Shown: in pieces, positions 25,551 through 34,164 of the stretch | How positions within the stretch are numbered: the stretch's first letter is position 1 | Layout of the letters: each line of letters begins with the position of its first letter | From: UBA2943 sp946534895 | GTDB lineage: Bacteria; Bacillota; Clostridia; Christensenellales; Aristaeellaceae | Assembly (NCBI GenBank): GCA_946534895.1 | Contig: CAMNDE010000001.1 | Location: 1 to 64,000, forward strand | Direction: 5' to 3' | Length of the DNA stretch: 64,000 nt | Translations under genes and position numbers: made by a program | Notes under the pieces: model-generated | The model's database searches: none | What the model was told of the DNA's origin: nothing | The model's input: only the letters and a program-made list of their open reading frames with translations

Positions 25551-25616
25551 TTCAACGTATCGACATGTCTGTTTTTAACAGAGTTATGATCGAAAAAAGT
25601 ATGGGGGTTGCCGTTC

Positions 25617-28600
25617 ATGCGTAAGTTTTTCTGTCTGGTCCTTTCATTGTTGCTGGTGACCAGCTTGATCACGGTATCCGAAGCTGAAAGCACAAGTCTT
25701 GAAGTTAGCTTTCTCGGAATGACCCTGCTGCCGGATGGGCAATGGCGCAACGAACTGATCAGTGCCATATTCGATGTCTATCAGGATGATGTGGCCATCG
25801 GCAAACTGACCGTCAATGCGTTTGGCAGTACAAGACTTACTCTCAATAATGGCAATAATGTAATCCTGATTCCTGAGGTTGAATCGGTCACCAACGGCTA
25901 TGCTGTTGAAGAGACAGGATATTCCGTATCTGTAACCGAAGGAATGAGCAATACTGCCCATATTATAGCCTATGCAAATTCCGGTATCTTCAAAATCCAG
26001 GCAGACGGCGTTCATACGTATCGGATTGAATCAGAAGAGACCTTTTTGAAGGAAGAGTCGGATCCCTTCTTTTTTTCCGATGACAATGATTTCATCATGG
26101 ATGTCACTACCAATGATCAGGGCGTCTATGAACTGCTGGATCCCATTCCTGCGGGAACCTACATCATTATGGATGCCGATTCGGAAAACCATGACCGCTA
26201 TGTCACGTTTCCGATCATAGCTTATCGCGGCAATTCAAATGAAATCACATTCATTGATATGGTGAATTATACCGCCGTCAATGAGGCTGCTGAACGTATG
26301 TCCGCTGAAACAGCAGCGCAGAATGAAGATGAACCTGCTGTTTCAGAGAATACCCCTGCAGCAGCTCCCACCGAAACGCCTGCACCTACAGCAGAACCCA
26401 CTGCTGCGCCTACGGATACCCCTGCACCTACAGCAGAACCCACTGCTGCGCCTACGGATACCCCTGCGCCTACAACAGAACCCACTGCTGCGCCTACGGA
26501 TACCCCCGCGCCTACAGCAGAGCCTACCGCTGCGCCTACGGATACCCCTGTACCTACGGCTGAGCCCACCGCTGTACCCACAGAAGTACCCGCACCTACA
26601 GCCGAACCTACTGCTGTACCTACAGAAGCACCTGCGCCTACAGCCGAACCTACTGCCGTACCCACAGAAACACCTGTGCCTACAGCTGAACCTACTGCCG
26701 TACCCACGGAAACACCTGCGCCTACAGCTGAACCTACTGCCGTACCCACAGAAACACCTGCGCCTACAGCTGAGCCCACTGAAGCACCTGCAGCCGATGC
26801 TGCTGGCGCTCTGCAGGAAAACAGCTCCGCCCAGAACCAGGAAGAACTGTTTGAGCTGGTTGTATCATTTGATTACGGCAACAGTAACGAGTTCACAGTA
26901 TTCACCGGTGACATTCTGAACGATGATCGTGTTGTATATACCGCGGAAATCAGTGAAAACCAGCCAGATCTTTCCGCCAAGCTTCCTTCCGGAACATATT
27001 CTATCCAGATTGATCTTCCTGAGGGTGTATTCCTGCATCAGCTCAATGGATTTGATATTGACATGGACGGTAAGCTGACCTGGGAAGTGAATCTTGGAAG
27101 GAACACGTCTCAAACAGCCCTGCTTCAGAAATACTGTACCCTGACAGGCAGAGTCTGGCCGCCTGAGAACCTGAAACGCGGGTTTATCGAAAACGGTGCA
27201 GATGTTTACAATGCCGAAATCTCGGACGGCGATTTCACCGTCAAGTCCCTGAAGCCTGCTGTATATACCATTACCCTCCTGCTTTCCGAGAATACCTATA
27301 CAGGAGAAGGCTGGACCTTTACAGCTGACGAAGCCGGGACCAAGGCGGTATGTGAAGTCACGATTGATGGTGAAAGCAGAATCGTACTTCCTGAAATTGA
27401 AATGAAGACAGAGGGAGCTGAGCCCGTTTCTGAAACAGATTCCAGTGACAATGCCGCAAACAATGAAGAACAGACGGCAGTAGAATCAGAAGATGAAAGC
27501 GGGGAGATTCCTGCCCTGTCTGATGATTCAGATAATATGGAAACAGAGGATGGAACAGAAGATACTTCTGAGCCGACCGGAGATTCAGAGTCCATTGAAG
27601 CAGAAAACACAGTCGAAGATGATTCTCAGTCCGGCAATGAAACGGAACTGCTCCCGTCTTCGGAAAATATCAGTGCATACTATGAAGAAATGACTGCCAA
27701 ACTGGAAGCTGTTAAAGAACAGTATCCCGAGACAGCTGCACTTCTTCTGGAAAACGCCGAAGCAAGTTTTATGATTCCGCGTGATATTCCTCTGGCTGAA
27801 GCTGAAGGTAACAGCACCATTGAAGTGTGTGCCTTCATCGATGCAAACCACAACGGAGAACGCGGACCATACGAACGTCCTCTGCCCGATACCGAAGTCG
27901 AACTGATTTACCAGGATGCACAGTACGGTGAAGTCATCATCGGCATTTCCCGCACTGACAGTGAGGGCATGGCCGTATTTAGCGGAATCCCGGACGGAAG
28001 TTACAGGATCAGAACAACGCTTCCTGTTTATTACGGATACGGTGAGCGGGGACGCAATTCGGATTCTCTGTCATCCAGTATCATGCAGCGTCAAAGCGCA
28101 CAGCTTCAGGAAAGTGAACTGATCACGCTTGAACCCGGTGCCACATTGCATGTCGGCATTGGTGGAACTGCAACTTCTTCCATTTCCGGTCAGGTCTGGC
28201 TCGATACGAACGGAGACGGAATCCGCCAGGAAGATGAACCCGGTCAGGCCGGCATTCTGGTTGAAATGGAAGGCCTGAAGAATGGCCTGACTTATCAGTA
28301 TCTGACTGATGAGGATGGATATTACAGCTTCAATCAGCTGCGGCTTGGCGGTTACAAAATCCGTGCCACGCTGCCTGACGGCTATATGTTCACCAATTAT
28401 TCCAAGCAGGCGCGTGAGGATCGGTCAATCTTTAACTCGGAAGGCAAGACCGTTGCCACGAAGAATTATGATTTCAACAAGGTCACCCATGAAACAGAAC
28501 AGAACATCGGCGTATGTGCTGATTCCGGCATCGACGGCATCTGTTTCCTGGATGCTGACTATGACGGTGTCTATGATGAAGGCGAAGCTTTCCTGCCTGG

Positions 28601-30944
28601 TGTAAAGATCACAGTTTACAAGCAGAGCAACAATCAGGAAATCGTCAGCGTCACATCCGATGAGCAGGGACAGTATTCTATGCCTGCCCTGCGTTCCGGA
28701 ACCTATAAAGTCAAGGCGATCCTTCCTGAAGGCGTGTTCTTCTCAAAAACGGATGAAAGTGAAGGCGGCAATCGCTTCATGCGGAATCCCGGTCACAGAG
28801 AAACAATCCTTGAGCGGATCGATCTGCTTCCCGGAATGCACCTGCAGATGAATGTCGGAGCAGTCGTTCCTGCATCCCTGTCCGGCGCCGTATATATGGA
28901 TGACGATTTCAGTGGATCCAGAAACGATAATGAAAAGGCTGTATCCGGACTGGTCGTGTCACTGCTCGGCCCGGATGGCAGTGTTGTCGCAGCAGACAGA
29001 ACCAACAACAACGGGGCTTTCATCTTTGAAGGCATTGTACCCGGAACATATGTTCTGTCCATGAATGCCCCGGAAGGCTATGCTTTCACTCGATTTGCCG
29101 AGGGGAATATCATGATCAGCCGTTCCGGTGCCTATGGGACTTCCGAACCCATCGAAGTACAGATCGGCGGGGAATACACTGGACTGGACTGCGGCATCAT
29201 TGTTCCCTGCGTTGTGGAAGGCGGCTTCTTCGGTGACGCCAATGACAATGGAACCTGGGATGCTGAAGAAGTCGGTCTCTCTGGTGTGAAAATGACGCTT
29301 ACCGGAGAAGAAGACGCAGTCTACGAGACCTCTGTGAACGCTGACGGCACCTACCGTTTTGACGCGGTTCTGCCTGGCGCCTATGTTTTGAAGGCTGAGA
29401 TTCCCGAAAGCGCAGTCTTTATTTCCAATCTGGACAGCAGCTGGTCGGTTGACGGTCAGACTGCGGTATACAGCAATTTCTTCCTTAACTCCGGAGAATA
29501 CATCCGGATTCAGGATTGCGGTGCATTGCTCTACGGTTCTATCGGCGGTTTCATTTTCAGTGATCCGGAGGGAAATGGTGTTTTCCAGGAAGGATATGCC
29601 GGTATTTCAGGCGCTGAACTGGTGCTGACTTCTTCCAAAACCGGGGAAGCGCTCAGTATCCGCACGGAAAATGACGGTGCCTTCCAGTTCACCATGCTAC
29701 GTCCCGGCGAATACACCATCTCTCTTACGCTGCCGGAAGGACAGGTACTGTCCCGCAACGCACATTTCACGCTTCCTCTGCGCTCTAGCAAGCAGGATCA
29801 GAAGGTCACCCTGTCGCTCGGCATGGGAGAAAACCTTGAAGACCAGCAGCTCGGAAGCGTTACGCCCGGTATGCTCTCTGCAGCTGTATGGCTGGATGAA
29901 AACGGAGATGGCAGCCGCGGTCTGAACGAACGTCCTGCGGGCGATGAAACCATTGACGTATTTACTGAGGATGGGGAACTGCTCCTCTCACTCACCTCAG
30001 ATGGCGAAGGAAACATCGGCCCGGTATCCATTATTCCAGGCAGTTACAGACTGGTATATTATCCGGATGAGAATACCCTTTCTTCTCCTGTGGGAGACAG
30101 CGATTTTACATCTGGAACCGATACCTATGAAGCCAATATCGAGATTGGTGCCGGTGAAAGTGTCAATGTGCTCCTGGGGCTCATGAAATACGCTACAGTC
30201 AGAGGCCGTGCATGGATCGATATGAACGGGAATATCGAGCCGCTTCCCGGAGTGGAAGTTATTCTCCGGGATAATGACGGGCATCTTCTTCAGACTGTAA
30301 CAACAAATGAAAACGGTGATTATTCTTTCCAGAAGCTTCTGGCCGGCCGCTATCTGATCAGTGCGACGGTTCCGGAGGGGCGCGTGATTGTGGAATCTGA
30401 CGATGCCCGGCTGAGTGAAGGTTCCTTGATTTCCATCCTCACCAACGTCTCCGGACGAAGCGGCACATCTGAAGCCCAGGAAGTTGTCATGGGCACCGAT
30501 CTTCAGCAGATGGACATCGGCTGTGTGCTTCCCGGAACACTGGGCGATTTTGTCTGGCTTGATCTGAACTTTAACGGCATGATCGATTCAGATGAAGGTG
30601 GCATTCCCGGCATCGTTCTTCACCTCATGCGCAACGGTGAAGAGATTGCCACCACCGTTTCTGACCAATACGGTTTCTACAGATTTGAAAACCTTTATCC
30701 TGCCGCCTATACCATTCATATTGACCTTTCTGAAGATGTCATGGCCACACGCAAGATCGACGGCATTCCCGGCATCACTTCCATATTGAATGCTGACGGA
30801 AACAGCGATCCTGTAAGCGTGATCAGCAATGCACCGAATTATACTGCTGATCTCGGCCTTTTCACCGTAAATGACGGTGTGTATCCTGAAGGATACGGAC
30901 ACGGCAATACACAGGACTGGACTCCGCTGGGATCTGCGGACTGA
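25617..30944 (+). CDS. Giant secreted surface protein with Pro/Thr repeats and nine SdrD-B/prealbumin-like domains
   Basis: A 1775-residue exported protein: signal peptide (about 1-24), an N-terminal region with carboxypeptidase-regulatory-like folds (25-230), a Pro/Thr/Glu-rich stalk of ten 14-residue repeats (about 250-390), another beta domain and an acidic linker (about 570-690). Nine domains follow, starting near residues 731, 853, 970, 1086, 1199, 1306, 1419, 1527 and 1641. Most open like GQVWLDTNGDG or GDFVWLDLNFNG with Asp/Asn calcium-type loops and close with GxYxFxxLxPGxY, as in SdrD B repeats. It ends in WTPLGSAD with no LPxTG, membrane helix or lipobox, so the mode of attachment is not visible. 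The start is ATG 25617 after GGGGG. cysS begins 24 bp downstream. Confidence 0.9.
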   Translation: MRKFFCLVLSLLLVTSLITVSEAESTSLEVSFLGMTLLPDGQWRNELISAIFDVYQDDVAIGKLTVNAFGSTRLTLNNGNNVILIPEVESVTNGYAVEETGYSVSVTEGMSNTAHIIAYANSGIFKIQADGVHTYRIESEETFLKEESDPFFFSDDNDFIMDVTTNDQGVYELLDPIPAGTYIIMDADSENHDRYVTFPIIAYRGNSNEITFIDMVNYTAVNEAAERMSAETAAQNEDEPAVSENTPAAAPTETPAPTAEPTAAPTDTPAPTAEPTAAPTDTPAPTTEPTAAPTDTPAPTAEPTAAPTDTPVPTAEPTAVPTEVPAPTAEPTAVPTEAPAPTAEPTAVPTETPVPTAEPTAVPTETPAPTAEPTAVPTETPAPTAEPTEAPAADAAGALQENSSAQNQEELFELVVSFDYGNSNEFTVFTGDILNDDRVVYTAEISENQPDLSAKLPSGTYSIQIDLPEGVFLHQLNGFDIDMDGKLTWEVNLGRNTSQTALLQKYCTLTGRVWPPENLKRGFIENGADVYNAEISDGDFTVKSLKPAVYTITLLLSENTYTGEGWTFTADEAGTKAVCEVTIDGESRIVLPEIEMKTEGAEPVSETDSSDNAANNEEQTAVESEDESGEIPALSDDSDNMETEDGTEDTSEPTGDSESIEAENTVEDDSQSGNETELLPSSENISAYYEEMTAKLEAVKEQYPETAALLLENAEASFMIPRDIPLAEAEGNSTIEVCAFIDANHNGERGPYERPLPDTEVELIYQDAQYGEVIIGISRTDSEGMAVFSGIPDGSYRIRTTLPVYYGYGERGRNSDSLSSSIMQRQSAQLQESELITLEPGATLHVGIGGTATSSISGQVWLDTNGDGIRQEDEPGQAGILVEMEGLKNGLTYQYLTDEDGYYSFNQLRLGGYKIRATLPDGYMFTNYSKQAREDRSIFNSEGKTVATKNYDFNKVTHETEQNIGVCADSGIDGICFLDADYDGVYDEGEAFLPGVKITVYKQSNNQEIVSVTSDEQGQYSMPALRSGTYKVKAILPEGVFFSKTDESEGGNRFMRNPGHRETILERIDLLPGMHLQMNVGAVVPASLSGAVYMDDDFSGSRNDNEKAVSGLVVSLLGPDGSVVAADRTNNNGAFIFEGIVPGTYVLSMNAPEGYAFTRFAEGNIMISRSGAYGTSEPIEVQIGGEYTGLDCGIIVPCVVEGGFFGDANDNGTWDAEEVGLSGVKMTLTGEEDAVYETSVNADGTYRFDAVLPGAYVLKAEIPESAVFISNLDSSWSVDGQTAVYSNFFLNSGEYIRIQDCGALLYGSIGGFIFSDPEGNGVFQEGYAGISGAELVLTSSKTGEALSIRTENDGAFQFTMLRPGEYTISLTLPEGQVLSRNAHFTLPLRSSKQDQKVTLSLGMGENLEDQQLGSVTPGMLSAAVWLDENGDGSRGLNERPAGDETIDVFTEDGELLLSLTSDGEGNIGPVSIIPGSYRLVYYPDENTLSSPVGDSDFTSGTDTYEANIEIGAGESVNVLLGLMKYATVRGRAWIDMNGNIEPLPGVEVILRDNDGHLLQTVTTNENGDYSFQKLLAGRYLISATVPEGRVIVESDDARLSEGSLISILTNVSGRSGTSEAQEVVMGTDLQQMDIGCVLPGTLGDFVWLDLNFNGMIDSDEGGIPGIVLHLMRNGEEIATTVSDQYGFYRFENLYPAAYTIHIDLSEDVMATRKIDGIPGITSILNADGNSDPVSVISNAPNYTADLGLFTVNDGVYPEGYGHGNTQDWTPLGSAD
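26364..26787 (+). repeat. In-frame 42-bp tandem repeat (Pro/Thr/Glu stalk)
   Basis: Ten copies of a 14-residue unit of type APTETPAPTAEPTA. Two sub-families are visible: early copies use APTDTP (codons GCGCCTACGGATACC) and later copies use VPTETP (codons GTACCCACAGAAACA), indicating two rounds of block duplication. Confidence 0.9.
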
Positions 30945-30968
30945 GTTCTGAAATCTGGAGGTATCTTT

Positions 30969-32378
30969 ATGCAGATTTATAACAGCCTTACAAGAAAAAA
31001 AGAAACGTTTGTACCGATTCATGAAGGGGAAGTCGGCATATACGCCTGCGGCCCCACAGTGTACAACTACATTCATATTGGAAATGCCCGCCCGTTCATT
31101 ACCTTTGACGTTTTGCGCCGACAGCTGGAGCGCGAAGGTTACAAAGTTACCTTTGTCCAGAATTTTACGGATATTGATGACAAAATGATCCGCCGTGCCC
31201 AGGAAGAGGGGATCACGGTCAAGGAACTGGCAGACCGGTTTATCCATGAGTATTATGTTGATGCCAAGGCACTGGGCGTAAGACCTGCAACGGTTCATCC
31301 CAAGGCCACGGAGCACATTCCTCAGATCATCGCCCTGGTGCAGCGCCTGATAGACAATGGTAAAGCATATGTCGGCAGGAACGGTGATGTGTATTATCGT
31401 GTTTCTGCTTTCCCAGGATACGGAAAGCTTTCCGGCCAGAACATGGAAGAGCGGGAAGCAGGGGCTTCTGAACGTCTGGACGTGGAAACTGACAAGGAAA
31501 GCCCTGCAGATTTTGCACTCTGGAAGGCTCAGAAACCCGGCGAGCCTGCCTGGGAGAGCCCCTGGGGGCTTGGAAGACCCGGCTGGCATATCGAATGCTC
31601 TGCCATGTCCATGACATATCTGGGCGAAACGTTTGATATCCACTGCGGCGGAAAGGATCTTCTGTTCCCGCACCACGAAAACGAAATTGCACAGTCTGAA
31701 GGTGCAACCTCCAAGCCTTATGTGCACTATTGGATGCATAACGGCTTCATCAATGTCGACAACCAGAAAATGAGCAAATCTCTTGGCAATTTCTTTACAG
31801 TGCGGGACATTGCAAAAGAGTTTGACCTTGAAGCCGTCCGTCTCTTTATGCTCAGCGCGCACTACAGAAGCCCGATCAATTTCTCACGCGATCAGATTGC
31901 TGCAGCCAATTCCAGCCTCCAGAGACTGTATACAGCCCGTGATCAGCTTCTTTTCCTGAAAAAGAATGCTGAGGACAAACCGATGACTGCCGAAGAAAAT
32001 GCACTCCTGGAACGTCTCAAGCAGTATGAAAAGCGGTTTGATGATTCCATGGACGATGATCTCAACACGGCAGATGCAATCGGTGCGATTTTCGAATGCG
32101 TCAGGGATATCAATTCCTCTCTAAATGCATCCTCTTCTCTGAAAGCGATCGATGCTGCACTTGAGAGTTTCCTGGGGATGACTGACGTTCTTGGTCTTGT
32201 TCAGCGCAAGCCGGAGCAGGATGCCGTTCCGGAAGAAGTGATCAAAATGGCAGAAGAGCGGGCTGCTGCGAGAAAGAACAAGGACTGGAAACGTTCTGAT
32301 GAGTTGAGAGATGCCATCAAGGCTGCAGGATACATAGTCGAGGATACGCCGCAGGGCCCCAAGCTCAGAAAACTGTAA
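30969..32378 (+). CDS. cysS: Cysteinyl-tRNA synthetase
   Basis: Class I synthetase for cysteine, 469 residues. It has the HIGH-type motif YIHIGNARPF (about 34), KMSKSLGNFF (about 266), the zinc-binding Cys of YACGPTVYN and the GWHIECSAM sequence. Starts ATG 30969 after TCTGGAGG. It begins only 24 bp after the surface-protein gene and 24 bp before dnaX; no T-box is visible, and a separate promoter is not obvious, so a synthetase co-transcribed with a surface protein is possible. Confidence 0.97.
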   Translation: MQIYNSLTRKKETFVPIHEGEVGIYACGPTVYNYIHIGNARPFITFDVLRRQLEREGYKVTFVQNFTDIDDKMIRRAQEEGITVKELADRFIHEYYVDAKALGVRPATVHPKATEHIPQIIALVQRLIDNGKAYVGRNGDVYYRVSAFPGYGKLSGQNMEEREAGASERLDVETDKESPADFALWKAQKPGEPAWESPWGLGRPGWHIECSAMSMTYLGETFDIHCGGKDLLFPHHENEIAQSEGATSKPYVHYWMHNGFINVDNQKMSKSLGNFFTVRDIAKEFDLEAVRLFMLSAHYRSPINFSRDQIAAANSSLQRLYTARDQLLFLKKNAEDKPMTAEENALLERLKQYEKRFDDSMDDDLNTADAIGAIFECVRDINSSLNASSSLKAIDAALESFLGMTDVLGLVQRKPEQDAVPEEVIKMAEERAAARKNKDWKRSDELRDAIKAAGYIVEDTPQGPKLRKL

Positions 32379-32402
32379 CCCAGTCAGCGGAGGGATTCGT
32401 GT

Positions 32403-33995
32403 ATGTATCAGGCTTTATATCGGCAGTGGCGTCCTCAGACGTTTTCACAGATGGTTGGCCAGGAACATATTGTAACAACCCTCAGAAATCAGATCGTCAG
32501 CCACAGAATCGGCCACGCATATCTGTTCTGCGGCAGTCGCGGAACCGGAAAAACATCCACTGCGAAAATTCTGGCAAAGGCAATCAACTGCCTGAATCCA
32601 CAGCAGGGAGATCCATGCTGTACATGTGAAAATTGTACGCGCATAGCCAGTGGTGAATATCTGGATATCATGGAGATTGATGCTGCCTCCAACAATGGTG
32701 TCGATCAGGTCAGGGATATCCGGGATGCTGTACAGTATCCGCCGCAGTACGGGACCTATAAAGTCTATATTATCGATGAAGTGCATATGCTCAGCACCCA
32801 GGCATTCAATGCCCTGCTGAAAACGCTTGAGGAACCGCCGGAGCATGCTGTATTCATTCTGGCCACAACTGAGCCGCAGAAGCTCCTTGCCACCATTCTC
32901 AGCCGCTGTCAGAGGTTTGATTTTGGAAGAATCCCTGCCCGGCTGATCGCCGGGAGACTTCGGGAAGCAGTGGATGCGACGGAAGACGGGGAAGCAGATG
33001 ATGATGCCCTGCACATGATCGCGCTGGCAGCAGAAGGCGGCATGCGTGACGCACTTTCCATTCTTGATATGTGTCTCGGTTCAGGAGCACGGGTCACACT
33101 TCAGGTGGTTCAGAATGTGCTGGGCACAACCGGCAAAGAGTTTCTGTTCCGCTTCGGCGATGCACTGGCAGACCGTGATCCAGCAAGGCTATTGTCGCTG
33201 ATCGATGAGCTGATGCGGGACGGAAAAGATCCGCTTGTATTTGGACATTCCATGGCGGACCATTTACGGGGACTGCTTCTTGCACGCACATGTCCGGATG
33301 ATCTGGAGTCACTGCTCGAAATCACAAAGGAAGATGCTGCCAGCTACATTGAGCATGCTCGCAGATTCCAGACAGAACATCTGCTGCGCATGCTGGAGAC
33401 CTTTTCCCTGCTGGATGGAACCATGAAAAATGTTTCATCCCCGCGGATCGCTCTGGAAATTACCGCTGTGCGTGGATGTGCTGCGCCGCCGGATGATGAA
33501 CGGGATGCTCTGCTTGAAAAGATCGATTATCTTGAATCAGAGCTGAAAAAGGTCCAGCATCGTCTGGAAGAAGCGCCTCCTGCAGCTGCACAGAAGTCTG
33601 TTCCGCGTGCACAAAAGACTGCTCCGGCAAAGCCGGCTCTGGAACCTGTGGCATCGGGAGAGGCAAGTGATATCTGGAATAAGGCACTTCAGTACCTGAA
33701 AAAAGAAGATGTTCCCACATTCAGTTACTGCATGCAGGGGACTTTTGCCGGAAGAGAAAACAATCTGTTCAAGCTGGCGTTCTCCGGCGGCGGTGGTATA
33801 GGCTATATGAAAAGGCTGAATTCCGAAAGCACAAAAGCCGAAATCGCAAAGATTCTTACCGAGCTTTCCGGGACCCCATCACAGTTTGAAGCTGTCCTGA
33901 GTGATGCTGTACCTCAAAAGGATACATCGCAGAACGAAGACTATTTTGAGACGATGAACAGTGTTTTCCCAGGAAACTTCACCGTAGTCGAATAA
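32403..33995 (+). CDS. dnaX: DNA polymerase III subunits gamma and tau
   Basis: The AAA+ clamp-loader subunit, 530 residues. It has MYQALYRQWRPQTFSQMVGQ at the start, Walker A GSRGTGKTSTAKIL (about 45), the four-Cys zinc knuckle (CCTCENC), Walker B VYIIDEVHML, SRC motif ILSRCQRFDF and a tau-like C-terminal region after residue about 370. No slippery A-run typical of gamma frameshifting was noticed. Unusually, the ybaB-like and recR genes that commonly follow dnaX are absent: a structured leader and mgtE follow instead. Confidence 0.96.
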   Translation: MYQALYRQWRPQTFSQMVGQEHIVTTLRNQIVSHRIGHAYLFCGSRGTGKTSTAKILAKAINCLNPQQGDPCCTCENCTRIASGEYLDIMEIDAASNNGVDQVRDIRDAVQYPPQYGTYKVYIIDEVHMLSTQAFNALLKTLEEPPEHAVFILATTEPQKLLATILSRCQRFDFGRIPARLIAGRLREAVDATEDGEADDDALHMIALAAEGGMRDALSILDMCLGSGARVTLQVVQNVLGTTGKEFLFRFGDALADRDPARLLSLIDELMRDGKDPLVFGHSMADHLRGLLLARTCPDDLESLLEITKEDAASYIEHARRFQTEHLLRMLETFSLLDGTMKNVSSPRIALEITAVRGCAAPPDDERDALLEKIDYLESELKKVQHRLEEAPPAAAQKSVPRAQKTAPAKPALEPVASGEASDIWNKALQYLKKEDVPTFSYCMQGTFAGRENNLFKLAFSGGGGIGYMKRLNSESTKAEIAKILTELSGTPSQFEAVLSDAVPQKDTSQNEDYFETMNSVFPGNFTVVE

Positions 33996-34004
33996 CAGAT
34001 CAAC

Positions 34005-34140
34005 CAGAAAAAGAGAGGTGAGACAGAGTGGACGGTCATGAGAGTAGCGGGGATGGAATAGGGTCTGCTCTGTCCGTAAAAGGTTTTAGGGGATAAAGCA
34101 GCCTTCTGTCTCTTCACCTGTGACCATTTTGTTTTTCAAG
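34005..34140 (+). ncRNA. Candidate structured leader (riboswitch or attenuator) of mgtE
   Basis: The 168-bp gap before mgtE holds two mutually exclusive pairings of one segment. GACAGAG (34022-34028) pairs perfectly with CTCTGTC (34068-34074). Alternatively AGGTGA-GACAGA (34016-34027) pairs with TCTGTC (34105-34110) and TCACCT (34114-34119) with a 3-nt bulge. A T-rich stretch ATTTTGTTTTT follows from 34126. The conserved core of the known M-box is not recognisable, nor are other riboswitch cores I checked by eye. Function as a Mg2+ or other metal sensor is inference from the downstream gene. Confidence 0.5.
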
Positions 34141-34164
34141 GACACACAGGAAGGAGAATGAGAA

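Noticed and set aside
26267..26779. A Val/Gly/Ala-rich repeat protein on the minus strand
   Set aside because: It is the reverse reading of the Pro/Thr repeat tract and inherits its periodicity.
30588..31862. A 424-codon minus-strand frame opposite the giant protein end and cysS
   Set aside because: Shadow frame spanning two plus-strand genes; no start site and no recognisable domain.
34021..34080. An SRP RNA (scRNA) gene near dnaX
   Set aside because: The conserved GGAAGGAAGCAGC-type loop is absent; in Bacillota that gene usually lies upstream of dnaX.
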